Shown here piece after piece: positions 11,701-22,976 of a stretch of DNA of 64,000 bases (within the stretch, counting starts at the first letter, position 1; each line of letters begins with the position of its first letter). This stretch comes from Phallusia mammillata (lineage: Eukaryota; Chordata; Ascidiacea; Phlebobranchia; Ascidiidae). Made by a program: the position numbers and the translations under genes. The stretch spans positions 39,539 to 103,538 of the forward strand of contig QLIY01000005.1 in the NCBI GenBank assembly GCA_003260075.1. Direction: 5' to 3'. The notes under the pieces were generated by a model. It saw nothing but the letters and a program-made list of their open reading frames with translations, was not told the DNA's origin and ran no database searches.

Positions 11701-14700
11701 GTGTAGTTTTAGAAAACGCGACATCTAAGGCCGCTAGACTTTAAAGTAAATACAAAATTGCCTTGACGTGTCAGATGTGCCGCTAAAATAAAAATACACA
11801 AAAACATAAAATACACATTGCTACAAACGTAATTCTTCTATGTCTCTCTAATTGTTTACAGCTATCTTCCAGTCAACGGAAAATGGGAACGACGCCAGCC
11901 TTTGGTTAAGCCGCGGTTTTCAGCAAGTCTACATGCAGTCGACCATCATTTGTGGCTTATTGGAGGCGCCACAGTAGACGCCACAGACCCTGGGCTCGGT
12001 ATCTATGGCGCCAGCGAAGTGAGCCATGCTTTATTGTTTTGTTTACACTTATCTACGCTGTTGGAGGGAATATAGGAACTAGACAGCTGGCTTTCCATAT
12101 ACTGCTAAATTTAAAAAAAACGAATATTTGGGGGTAAAATCTGGGTGAACCCAACTAAAAGTCACAGAATGCTTGAAAACACTGCACTCCAACAACCAAC
12201 AAGGCATGAAACATTATTTCTAGACCAAACAGGTGCAATCAGCCGGGTGGTGAACAACAAAAAACTACATTTCAGCAGAAATACAAGTTTAAATTCTTAG
12301 TTGATGCTAAATTCTTAGTTGATGCTTGAAATTTCTTAGTTGATGCTTTGCGACAGATAGAATTGTACACACCAGCTCATGATCAATGGACGATCGTCAA
12401 AACCCGATTGAATTGGGACGAATCCGCTTCCCCTAGTTTATTAAATAGAAGTCTGGCTGCTTGGGACACCACGTCACGACATGCACGAAGGTTTGAAATT
12501 TTTCTGTTTCGTGAGTATTTTATCATTTTAATACATGTCCAGTCATAATTTTGTCTTACGGAGACGCAGATTTAACAGTTTGACCTCTTTCGCTACCTTG
12601 TTTTCATTTTGATTTTTACACTAAGCAACCAATGATAGTTGACACTTTTGAACCTGTTTGCATGCGCAACGGGTTTCAAAAAGGCCTTATATGACAACCT
12701 TTAACAACAAGTTTCTTGATGTTTAAACGACCAATTTATAAAACATTGGATGAAAAACATGTTGAAGCAATTTTAAGCTTTTTGGATTAGTCCTAACAAA
12801 AGCAGTCTCACTTGCAGCTTAACGCTTTGGTTTGTAATCTAACTTATTTGTGATGTGTATTTAGCCCCACAGACAAACACGGCGAAGATCTAATTAACCT
12901 CAGCGTTTCAACAACAAGATCAGAAGCCGGTTCCTGTGCGTTACACGGCAAGATGTACTTGGTGGCTGGCTACAGCTGGTTGAACCGGGGTCGTATTGAT
13001 AGGGGGGGGGGAAAGTTAAGTTGATGCTTGATTTGCGACAGATAGAATTGTACACACCAGCTCATGATCAATGGACGATCGTCAAAACTCGATTGAATTG
13101 CGACGAATCCGCTTCCCCAAGTTTATTGGCTGCTTGGGACACCACGACACGGCATGCACGAAGGTTTGAAAGTTTTCTGTTTCGTGAGCACTTCATCATT
13201 TTAATACATGTCCAGTCATACTTTTTGTCTTACGGAGACGCAGATTTAATAGTTTTACCTCTTTCGCTAACTTGTTTTCATTTTGATTTTTACACTAAGC
13301 AACCAATGGTATTTGACACTCTTAAGCCTGTTTGCATGCGCAACGTGTTTTAAGAAGAATAAGACCTTATGTGGCAACCTTTAACAACAAGTTCCTTGAT
13401 ATTTAAACGACCAATTTGTAAAACATTGGATGAAAAACATGTTGAAGCAATTTTAAGCTTTTTGGATTAGTCCTAACGAAAGCAATCTTACCTACAGCTT
13501 AAAGCATTTATTCGTAATCTAACTTGTTTGTGATGAGTATTTAGCCCAACAGACAAACACGACGAAGATCTAATGAACCTCAGAGTTTCAACAACAAGAT
13601 CCGAAGCCGGTTCCTGTGCGTTACACGGCAAACTGTACTTGGTGGCTGGCTACAGCTGGTTGAACCGGGGTCGTATTGATAACGTAGAATGCATAGACAC
13701 CAACACACAGACAAATCAGAGTAAAAACCCAACCACCTCAAGAGACGATGTCTGTAATGCTGAAAAGTGCCTTGTTTTGGATGCAGTTTGCCCCCAAATT
13801 GAAAGTTACCCAATGCGTTGCACTGGGATGGCCTGTGCAAGTGTAGTATTATACAAAGAACCCAATTTCACGCCAACCACTCCCTCAAATACAGCTGGGG
13901 GGGGGGTAGTTTGCCCCAAAATTGAAAGTTACCCCTTGCGTTGCACTGGGATGGCCTGTGCAAGTGTAGTGTTATACAAAGAACCCAATTTCACGCCAAC
14001 CACTCCCTCAAATACAGCTTCTCCGTTAGAAAGCAACTCCACAGATTTGGCTACCAAGTCTACAACTAGTCCTCGAATGCTTCGACCAGCACCCAAGTCA
14101 GCCTCCCCTCTTGTACAGCAAGTACACACTTTAACAATGGACAGGTCATCTTGCGACAGTACAGACAGCAACTGCAGGCCCACATCTGGGGTTAACTTAC
14201 ATAATCAGGCTCATGTTATCACTGGGGCGGTTCTAAAGCGAGGGTCATCTGCAGTCCCGCGCCCAAGGGCAGGATACGACACTTTAGCGTTGCCGGACAG
14301 GGTGCTGCAGTGGCTTTCGACAAGTAAAGGTAATTTGACCAGTAATAATAGCGTGTGTTGCATAGCGGGGTGTACAACCTTTATCACTGAATTACAATTA
14401 GCATGATTAGACCAAGGGCCACACCTTTAGAACAATTACAACTAGGGCAAATATTTTTTGACTTGTCAAAAAAAGTCAAAATTTGGTCAAAATTTTTAGA
14501 ATAGGTCAAAAATTGTCAAAATTGTNGAGGATCCTGATTTTGACAATTCAAACTCAACTTGGATTCCCTGTGAAAACTGCAGAAATGATGACAACGAAAT
14601 TGCATTTACTGAACCACAATCAGTATTTTTAACAGAATAAAAGGCACAAGTAAAACGATATGTGGGCAACGAGGCATAAAATAAACACACAACATTTTTT

Positions 14701-15756
14701 TTCTCCAGTTTTTTAAACAATGTGCAGCATGCAAAGGTTACATTTGGTAAAAAAATACAAGCAAGCTGTTTTGACCACTCCTGAGGTGTATTTTGGTTTA
14801 AAGTGTTATTTTTTAGTGGGAAGGGTTTGTAAATTAAGGATGAAAATATATTAAACTGTCAACAAAATTCCCAATTATCAAGCATGTATTTAAAATCAAA
14901 TTGAAAAAAAAACTCCTGTATATAAATTTACTTATTGCTTGTTATTGCTTGAATCAGTAAGTTTTTATTTATTCCTTAAACATTATTTGAATTACATGAA
15001 AAAAAATGTACTGCATACAATTTTACAACCTTGCTACTGTGGTCTGAAATAAAATTAACAATAATGTTTGCAATGAAAAAAATTGCCTCAGAATCCCCCC
15101 CCCCGATAATGCGTAATTTAACTACTTGAATTCTTCATAGGTCAAAATTTGTTTCTTATGTATACCAACACGCTTACGTTGAGTGAACAGCTACCAGTAC
15201 AATGTGAAAATAATTTTATGCGCGTTAATGGGACTTAGAAAACGTGCCGGAGACGCAACAAAAATATCGTTGCATTCGCTCGCTGACACTGGATTGAAAT
15301 TATTTACCGGGCCATACTTCATTTAAATCCAAACTTCCCGCGGACTGCACATTCCTGCATTTGGCCGGGGACCCCAAGGTTGCAGACCTTGCAAAGTATT
15401 ATAAATAAAACCGTAATTTTCTGATAAACCACAAAAATAATTATACAGGTAATACGGTAGTTACCAAGAAACCGTTTTACCGGCGAGTAGGCACAATTTT
15501 TCCTTGACAACTGTACAGTCCTAGAAAAGACTTTCGTTTTCAGAGATTAAAAAAAACAAATCCACAAACAGTTTTCATTAGTTTCATTGTTGTCTCACAA
15601 ACCAATACCTTTTCTGACGTTGTAGATGGAATTGGTGCAGAGGAGGATCCTGATTTTGACAATTCAAACTCAACTTGGATTCCCTGTGAAAACTGCAGAA
15701 ATGATGACAACGAAATTGCATTTACTGAACCACAATCAGTATTTTTAACAGAATAA
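2796..15756 (+). CDS. BTB-BACK-Kelch protein, 12 exons
   Basis: Probable substrate adaptor for a CUL3 ubiquitin ligase, by family analogy. Exons: 2796-3269, 4156-4301, 4700-4841, 5578-5780, 7337-7553, 8461-8599, 9337-9410, 10608-10681, 11862-12018, 12357-12490, 13545-14329, 15626-15756. Every junction is phase-consistent. The BTB fold is in exons 1-3 (RDLCDVILSV, FKAHK, VVLAASSEYLREMF, GSITLS). BACK is in exons 3-5, ending AREAVRYHLLPHRR. Kelch repeats start in exon 6, with glycine motifs IACGG, IAGGD, LIGGA and LVAGY. An acidic Gly/Ser insert (exon 8) and a Ser/Thr-rich region (exon 11) follow. The last exon has a CENC pair and ends VFLTE. Removing duplicated pieces in exons 1 and 11 leaves about 788 residues. 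I cannot assign a specific KLHL/KBTBD orthologue. Confidence 0.88.
2851..3210 (+). repeat. Duplicated segment inside Kelch exon 1 joined by C10
   Basis: Sequence 2851-3026 is repeated at 3037-3210 with several substitutions (for example SELEEIYQLAKH versus SDLEEICQLAKH). The copies are separated by ten C at 3027-3036, which read as Pro-Pro-Pro. The repeat period is 186 bp, exactly 62 codons, so the reading frame stays open. The C tract at the junction matches some 40 others in the window, so I treat the second copy as probably the other allele, not a real protein repeat. Confidence 0.85.
3415..4098. mobile_element. 'Aaccggaaccc' MITE in Kelch intron 1
   Basis: Ends CAGGGAGTCGAACCGG and GGTTCGACTCCCTG are inverted repeats. 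The interior is a run of ACCCGAACC-type motifs. It holds three C10 tracts (3676-3685, 3939-3948, 4030-4039), two with repeated flanks. A relative occurs at 33630-33985. Confidence 0.7.
5790..6070 (+). mobile_element. SINE-like element in Kelch intron 4
   Basis: tRNA-like head (AAGGTTGTGAGTTCTAATCC) followed by a body with CCCTGAGCAAGGAACTTGAG, a motif typical of tRNA-derived animal SINEs. Starts 10 bp after the exon 4 donor. Confidence 0.5.
6075..6455. repeat. Direct duplication joined by C10 (Kelch intron 4)
   Basis: 6075-6263 and 6274-6455 with C10 at 6264-6273. Confidence 0.87.
6725..6938. mobile_element. Truncated hAT-like MITE in Kelch intron 4
   Basis: Left end CAGCGGTTCTCAACTAGTGG with the same GGTCCATGATGACTTTTTTGG body as 50385-50700 and 57946-58240. 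The right end is lost at C10 (6939-6948). Confidence 0.65.
8086..8335. repeat. Direct duplication joined by a G tract (Kelch intron 5)
   Basis: 8086-8205 and 8217-8335, with about 11 G at 8206-8216. The homopolymer is G rather than C in this part of the window. Confidence 0.87.
8871..9303. mobile_element. MITE of the 'GTTGTAAGTCGGGC' family with nested tRNA-like insert
   Basis: Shares CTAGTTGCTGGACCTGACCT, CAGCCCTAAAACGCC and the end CCCGTTTACAACTCTGATG with elements at 35035-35340, 38880-39122 and 56740-57155. A segment around 9040-9130 with GGGTTCGAACCCCG looks like an inserted tRNA-derived piece. In Kelch intron 6. Confidence 0.65.
10162..10376. repeat. Direct duplication joined by a G tract (Kelch intron 7)
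   Basis: 10162-10263 and 10275-10376, with 11 G at 10264-10274. Confidence 0.87.
12320..13551 (+). repeat. Duplicated Kelch exons 10-11 block joined by G10
   Basis: A block carrying exon 10 (12357-12490) and the start of exon 11 (12865-13001) is followed by ten G (13002-13011) and a second copy with exon 10 (13042-13163) and complete exon 11 (from 13545). Copy 2 of exon 10 lacks 12 bp, removing four residues (NRSL) in frame. Copy 1 of exon 11 is cut off by the G tract after GRID. A normal transcript needs only one exon 10 and the second exon 11. I therefore read these as two alleles placed in series. Confidence 0.8.
13785..14018 (+). repeat. In-frame 123-bp duplication in Kelch exon 11 joined by G10
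   Basis: The segment from 13785 is repeated from 13908, separated by ten G at 13897-13906 that read as Gly-Gly-Gly. The period of 123 bp is 41 codons, so the frame is kept and the predicted protein carries CPxIESYPxRCTGMACASVV twice. The homopolymer at the join suggests a haplotype join rather than a real repeat. Confidence 0.82.
14330..15625 (+). other. Last Kelch intron plus misplaced allelic copy
   Basis: Intron 11, donor GTAATT at 14330 and acceptor at 15625. It contains the n at 14526, the extra terminal-exon copy and its flank (14527-15094), C10 at 15095-15104, and about 520 bp of unique sequence with no gene that I can see. Confidence 0.6.
14527..14640 (+). pseudogene. Truncated extra copy of the Kelch terminal exon
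   Basis: Follows a single unresolved base (n at 14526). It is near-identical to the 3' part of the terminal exon at 15644-15756, including the CENC pair, the VFLTE end and the TAA stop. It lacks the exon's first codons and splice acceptor. The similarity continues through 3' sequence to 15094, where a C10 tract ends the copy. It is most likely the second allele of the gene's 3' end. Confidence 0.75.
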
Positions 15757-16323
15757 AAGGCACAAGTAAAACGATATGTGGGCAACGAGGCATAAAATAA
15801 ACACACAGCATTTTTTTTCTCCAGTTTTTTAAACAATGTGCAGCATGCAAAGGTTACATTTGGTAAAAAAATACAAGCAAGCTGTTTTGACCACTCCTGA
15901 GGTGTATTTTGGTTTAAAGTGGTATTTTTTAGTGGGAAGGGTTTGTAAATTAAGGATGAAAATATATTAAACTGTCAACAAAATTCCCAATTATCAAGCA
16001 TGTATTTAAAATCAAATTGAAAAAAAAACTCCTTTATATAAATTTACTTATTGCTTGTTATTGCTTGAATCAGTAAGTTTTTTTTATTCCTTAAACATTA
16101 TTTGAATTACATGAAAAAAAATGTACTGCAATTTTACAACCTTGCTACTGTATTCTGAAATAAAATTAACAATATTGTTTGCAAAGACAAAAATTGCCAC
16201 AGAATAAAATACTAACAGGTCAAGCCACCGTACATGTCACTGAAAATACAAATTCAGTATTGCACATAAATCCACTGAGAACATACTCTTGTGGAAGACT
16301 TATTACTTAACATGGTATAAAAA
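15757..16323. other. Kelch 3' region converging on VMAC 3' end
   Basis: AT-rich sequence that mirrors 14641-15094. AATAAA overlaps the Kelch stop (15752-15757) and recurs at 15796-15801, both plausible polyadenylation signals. No further coding sequence is seen before the VMAC stop codon. Confidence 0.5.
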
Positions 16324-17469
16324 TTATGTATCCGAATCCTCAGTGATAGAAAACCTTCCACCATTAGCAAATTTCTTCGCATTTTCAAAGCTTGAACATT
16401 CCCCCAATGATGGATTTGTAAAACAACTGTCATTATCAGTTGGATTGTGGTTTCCATGTGTGACAGTGGCATGTCGATCATGGTGGCCGTCACCCACTCC
16501 ATATTGTGACACGTCCGACATCTGTCGTTTGACCAGGTCTTCGTAATTTACACTACAAAGTTTTTCTGCTTCCATCAAACATGTTAGCAAACCCTCAAGA
16601 TTCGAAGTATATCTGAAAATGCACACATTACATTTGCAGACAACTTTTCAATTTGTTGCTTTCAAAATATAAAATAAGTATATAAAGTAAAACAGTGTAA
16701 AAGGCATTGGCGAACTGACAAAAGAATATTATATTTTAAAAAATATTACAGTACATTTCATTGCAGCTTGTTAATTGCGATTGAAAATAAATTTAAACAT
16801 ACTGTAAGACAAAAACACTGGACATACTTTGAGGCATTTTCAAGAATTGAGCATCTGTGTTTTAAGTGTGACATTATCATATTTTGCTGTCTTTCATGAA
16901 TCTGCATTCTCCTTATTTCTGCCTGTGTGCTTTCCAGCCACACATTCAACTTTGCAATTTCAGCATCCTTCTTCTGACACAAGGCGTCCATTGTTTCCTA
17001 CAAATACAGCAGATTAATATAAGCTTTAGGCATATCACTACATACAGTTGGGGGTTTATCTATTTTACTCGGAATGTTTAAATTTCATTTTTTGTAAGAT
17101 GCACCCAGAATGCATTTTACCTTCCACATTTCCCATTACTTTTTTACATGCCATGATGGTCTAGTATTGATTATCTTGTTATTGCTCCATAACAATTGTC
17201 ACTAAAACAATTTTGGCAAGAAATTATTTTCATGTGACTTGTCTGCCAAATTATCTGTGAGAAATTTTGCAACAGGGCAAATGAAAAACAACAACAAGTT
17301 AATTGGAACATTGCGCAAATGCACACCATTCCTGTACCTGATGTATTTTGTCTTTTAGCATTAATTGCTTTGCTTGCTCCTGCACAGTGCTTTCCAGTTT
17401 TTCCACTCGGTCACTTAATGCGGCCAAGTGTCGGTTTGCCTCGTCAATCACCGTTTTTTCAAACGACAT
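16324..17469 (-). CDS. VMAC: VMAC homologue (vimentin-associated coiled-coil protein)
   Basis: Three phase-consistent exons: 17338-17469, 16828-16997 and 16324-16612, giving 196 residues (human VMAC about 169). Exon 1 carries DEANRHLAAL and QEQAKQLML, matching the family's EANxHLAA and QAExLxLxD blocks. Exon 2 is coiled coil (KKDAEIAKLNVWLESTQAEI). Exon 3 begins with the family signature LLTCLMEAEKL and continues into an acidic, His/Asn-rich tail. Vertebrate VMAC associates with intermediate filaments. Its role outside vertebrates is unknown to me. The gene is divergent from RNF170 (511 bp between start codons). Confidence 0.82.
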
Positions 17470-17980
17470 AATATATGTTATATGTTGCACAAAAGCAAAC
17501 AGTAACAAATAACAATGCTATGGTTTTCAAAGTGTGATAAACGATAACAAAGAGAAAAAGTTATGCCTCCATAGATGCAGTTTTATGTTATTTATTTCCC
17601 TTGTGATAAGGCATTCTTTTCTTAAAATTGTGAAAACTTTTTTAGGTTTAAAACCTTTTAAATACGTAATTAGCTAAAAAGCAATTTCCTCTCAAAAGCA
17701 AATGTCCTGTAAACAGGGAAATCACCCAACTCGTTACAACACAATTCGTGTTTATTTCGTTAGGTTGGGGACCTCGAGTTGCAACATTAGTTTATTTAAG
17801 CTTTTCTTATCAAAGTTTTGTGCAGTTTTGTCATGGTTTTTGACTCAAATGTCTTTGAAGTAATTAACTTTCTGTATTTTCTGTCAAAAGTGTATTTTCT
17901 GGTAATTGACAACAACAACAAATTAATCCACAAAAACATAAAATGTGTAACTACTAAACTGTCAACGCGTTCCCAATAAA
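17470..17980. promoter_or_regulatory. Divergent promoter region VMAC / RNF170
   Basis: There are 511 bp between the two start codons (17469 minus, 17981 plus). AT-rich with no other gene. A shared or back-to-back promoter is inferred from the arrangement. No specific factor site is claimed. Confidence 0.4.
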
Positions 17981-19625
17981 ATGGATTCTGCAACAGAACC
18001 AGAGTTTGAAATCAGTTCCAGTGGAACATACGTTGAGGGAATTGGAGATGAAGTTGTTTTTGCTTTTCTTACCCTTTTGGCAATTGCTGCCAGCACAACA
18101 TTTTTTATATTCAAGTAAGTTACTGACAATTTTTGATCTCTTGCAAAACTACTTCAATTACGACTACAATTTAGGTTTTGCTATACCTTTAACCTTTCTT
18201 GGTTTGTCTCTTTTTTTTGTTAATGGAGAAAAAAAGGTATAAAATGAATAAATCACTCATTTTGAATTGCCTCCTACATCTATTTGTTTACTACTTAAGG
18301 ATTATTACCACATATACAATGCAAAACAAACATACAATTCTTTTATTTTGATAAAGGTGTATTTTTTTGCAATCAAACATGAAACAAGAAAATTTTCAAT
18401 TTTCAATTTTACACAATATTTGTCACAGATGGATCAACTACACAAACCTCCATGCAATTCACCCAGACAGCCAGGAAAATGTAGCAGCCACTCGTAGCCA
18501 ACTTGGCATCAATCCAGATGAAACACAGGCTGATGGTTTAGCAAATAATAACACCAATGCATCTGAGAACTTGGTTCTTTTAGTCACATGTTGCTGAAAT
18601 CTACTTGGTGGTATTCAACATAAACATTTTTATTGCAGAATGAAAACAGACAACGATATTACAGTGACAGAAGGTGTCCAATCTGTCTACTGGAAGCAAG
18701 GCTGGCGGTGGAAACTAACTGTGGACATTTATTTTGTGGTAAAATATGGTATTGTAACTTAACACCCCATCATCTAGACCAGTGGTTCTCAACCAGGGCC
18801 CATGGCCCCCCAGGAGGGCCCCGAGCTGAGTTCCGGGGGGCCACAGGTGTACATTCACCAGAAACACCCACTAAAAGCCATTTTCATTATAACATTTTTC
18901 CCTAATTAAATCGACTATTTCACATTCTTTTTGTCTATATTGAGGTTTTGTTTAATTTTTTCGACCTGGCCACGGATCCTACAGGCTTACTTAAAGTGGG
19001 CCATGAGGCCCAAAAATTACTTTTAGGGGGCCACGGTCCACGAAAGGTTGAGAACCACGGATCTAGACCATGAGGTTCCTTTTTCTGTAGGACAATGTAT
19101 TATTACTTACTGGAGGTATGGTGATTGGCTTGGTGCTGTTCAGTGTCCAGTCTGTCGTCAACTTGTAAGTCTCCTCATGAAAGATTTTACTGGAAGTGAG
19201 GATGAAGGAGCTCGTGAAATTGGGAGAAGTATTAATGATTACAACCGACGATTTTCCGGGCAGCCCAGACCAGTAAGTGCATATGTTAATGATACTTTTG
19301 CTTATTGGCTATTTTTATTCTGTTTAACGCTGAAAAGTGTAACAACTGAACCTTTTCTTAGATTTTTGACTACATTTGGGATTTACCTGCCATACTGAGA
19401 CATTTATGGAGGGAATTGTTTTCAGTTGGAGGACTTGTGTTTATGTTTAGGGCACGGATATTTCTTTGTATTGCAGCTATTATTGTTTATCTAATTTCAC
19501 CTCTGGATATAATTCCTGAGGCAATGTTTGGTTTTATTGGTCTACTGGATGATCTTTTTATACTTTTGCTGGTGCTAGTGTACATGACTATCATATACAG
19601 ACAGATTGTAGCTGAACGGGCTTAA
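17981..19625 (+). CDS. RNF170: RNF170, ER-membrane RING E3 ubiquitin ligase
   Basis: In vertebrates RNF170 ubiquitinates activated IP3 receptors at the ER. Exons: 17981-18114, 18429-18573, 18639-18738, 19091-19272, 19362-19625, giving 274 residues (human 258). The exon 2 donor is weak (GTTCTT), so its end could be 9 bp later. The first membrane segment is in exon 1 ([12 protein letters not shown]). The RING is split over exons 3 and 4: CPIC, then CGHLFCG joined to [10 protein letters not shown] and [19 protein letters not shown] follows. The DUF1232-like end has two hydrophobic segments around [21 protein letters not shown] lies at 19738-19743. A hAT-type MITE is inserted in intron 3. Confidence 0.96.
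18780..19060. mobile_element. hAT-type MITE with 8-bp target duplication
   Basis: 281 bp between two copies of the 8-bp target ATCTAGAC (18772-18779 and 19061-19068). Terminal inverted repeats are CAGTGGTTCTCAACC at the left and its near-complement at the right. The interior is GC-rich with ggccac / gtggcc motifs and no ORF. It sits wholly inside intron 3 of RNF170. Same family as 43004-43339. Confidence 0.9.
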
Positions 19626-20407
19626 GGCAACTTGCTGCTGTATGTTTTACACAATGGCCTTGAAAAATGCCCTATGATTCCATGTGTTTTTTTTTACTCT
19701 GAAAGGTTGCTTGAGGCCTTTTTGTTACTTCATGTGCAATAAACATGACTAAGTATGGGCAATTTCTTGTTTTTGGTCGTCTTAGTGGATACCAAACTTT
19801 GGATGGAAATGTATTGCTTGAAATGCAAAGCTTAGCAATTTTTTTTTTCTTTTAATTTTACGTGAGTTTATTGAATAGCCACAAAAACACATGTTACACA
19901 AAATGATCCGCTTTCAATCATAAACTTAATTCAGTAAAGCTGGGTTCATCATGCATGAATAGTATTTTATTTTCACTTTGTGTCAGCCAATACTGAAATG
20001 TATCATCAACAAAATAAAACCATTCCGTCTTTGGTACATCAGGTCCAGAAACAAGGAAGTTTTAACCAAAAAAAGTTACATTTAAGTGTTCAATACAATA
20101 CACCACAAAAACAGAAAAAATAGGTTTGCTACAACAAACAGGAAAAGGCATTTTCAGTGTTAGTGCACAAAACAGTTCAAGTTGTATCATATAAGTTGCC
20201 AATTAGGTATTTTTACAAGTTTTGCCCAAAAAATTGAATAGTTCTGTGATGGCACTTGTAGCATGTGGCATAATGGTAGCTCACAGAAACATATGCATAT
20301 GAATAAAACTGCATTGAAATAATGAATACCGTACTTTCAGAAAAGATAACAACATGCTTTCAGAAATGAATTGCTAAACCATTAAAATGCATCAGTAGGA
20401 AAATGAA
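19626..20407. other. Convergent 3' regions of RNF170 and G gamma gene
   Basis: Tail-to-tail spacer. RNF170 has AATAAA at 19738-19743. On the minus strand a TTTATT at 19867-19872 could end the G gamma transcript. Otherwise AT-rich with no ORF of interest. Confidence 0.45.
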
Positions 20408-20985
20408 TCATAAAAACATGCAGGAGCTTTTGGGCTTAAAGGGGTTGTCTGGAGGTTTCACCAGAAGAAAATCACGCCCTTGGTTATCCAGCACATAGTT
20501 CCTTAGGTCAGTGGCCGCCTTGGACACCTTAAATAGGAAACAAAATTGTTATTCGTTTTATGGTTGACAGTGACACAATATTTTACCATAGATAGTAATG
20601 TAATAAATACAAATAAGACACTTTTGGGGCCAAAAAAATTACCAACCAATGACACATCATAGTATTCCGTGCATTTTAAACAAAAAATAGACTTCTGTTT
20701 ACTTGTTTTGGCCGAAATCTGAGACTGTTGTTCAATGTAAAATAAATGTCAAAAAAATGTTAAATGTTGCAGAAGAATTTTTAATCCTTAATGTTCCTTA
20801 TGCCAATTATTACTGATAGTTTTTTTGAAATCTTTCAAAATGCAAGGACATTTGATTTGGGAGAAAAAAAACGTATGCAATATTTGTTAACATTTTACAA
20901 TTTTCCTCACCGGAACTCGTTCAATAGTTAGATGATATCGAAGCTCATCCAACAGCTTCTGTGCGTTTTGAACTGCGTGGTTCAT
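20408..20985 (-). CDS. Heterotrimeric G-protein gamma subunit
   Basis: Two coding exons, 20911-20985 and 20408-20527, give 64 residues, typical for the family (65-75). Exon 1 has the N-terminal helix NAQKLLDELRYHLTIERVP. Exon 2 opens with the family signature VSKAATDL and contains the DNPF motif (NPFxxK). The protein ends CMFL, a CAAX box whose terminal Leu predicts geranylgeranylation and membrane anchoring of the G beta-gamma dimer. The conserved intron falls at VP/VSKAA. The subtype (GNG2/7/12-like) cannot be fixed by eye. Confidence 0.93.
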
Positions 20986-21561
20986 GATTATTCGCAGTCC
21001 TTCCCCTCCCTGTCGTTTTCTTTTACTCTTTTCTGAACTGAATCGAAAGCGATTGCCAAATTTTCGACGCTGTGGTAAGTTGTCTTCTAAAAATGGCCAC
21101 ACCCGACCTTCTGGAGGCGCTAGAGACAATCGATCTCTTTTTGTTGGTATTTTGTGTCAAGATTGTTCGAAGTTCCAACTGAAGAATAATGATAACTGTG
21201 CCAGGTTCTAATTTAATGGAAAATACATCTATGACGTTTTCAACCAACCAATATTTCCATGTTGACAGTTTCGTTACAATGCGCGAGAAACGGCCGAATT
21301 TTCTCGAAACTAGCAACTGTTTTCGACGTTCCAATGCATTTGCAAATAAAATGGTAGTTTCATGTCGATAAATAGGAATACAAGTAGACTTAAAAAGAAG
21401 TGATAAGTACTTGCAAATGAAAAATAAGACTGAAGAGCAGATGGAAAAACATTTTATGACATCACACAACAGTTGTTTTGTGTCACAACTGCCTTTGTTC
21501 TTTTATGTGTTTTGGCGACAAAATCATTTGTGTTTGTGAAGTGTGAACTTTATTAATAATA
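20986..21561. promoter_or_regulatory. Divergent region between G gamma and microprotein/SREK1IP1
   Basis: No supported gene. It presumably holds the 5' UTR and promoter of the G gamma gene (minus) and the promoter of the plus-strand unit at 21562-22976. The open frames here lack homology that I recognise. Confidence 0.35.
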
Positions 21562-21714
21562 ATGCCAAAAAAGCACACAGCAAAATGTCTTGCCGAACCT
21601 AATAATTTTTCGAACGGATATCCTGTAATTGCAGCGTTTGCCGTTCTATTACTCTGTGTCATTTTGTACAGAAGAAAACAACTGCTGTGCAAAAAAATTT
21701 CAACGGTGTTTTAA
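21562..21714 (+). CDS. Candidate 50-residue single-pass membrane microprotein
   Basis: A short ORF starting at the ATG of 21562. The N-terminus is basic (MPKKHTAKCL). A hydrophobic stretch of about 16 residues (YPVIAAFAVLLLCVIL) is followed at once by basic residues (YRRKQ), as in a type of small integral membrane protein with a cytosolic positive end. It stops 36 bp before the SREK1IP1 start codon, on the same strand. It could be a real small protein, the first cistron of a two-gene unit, or an upstream ORF. I recognise no homologue. Confidence 0.4.
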   Translation: MPKKHTAKCLAEPNNFSNGYPVIAAFAVLLLCVILYRRKQLLCKKISTVF

Positions 21715-21750
21715 CTTTTTTATGACTTAACGTCAGTTTGATTATTTGCA

Positions 21751-22976
<1,226 letters not shown>

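Noticed and set aside
13042-13163. Mutually exclusive exons in the Kelch gene
   Set aside because: The copies are joined by G10 like all others, and the paired exon 11 copy is truncated. Allelic placement is simpler, although transcripts should be checked.
14496-15836. Minus-strand ORFs ending in GIQVEFELSKSGS
   Set aside because: Antisense to the Kelch terminal exon and its extra copy.
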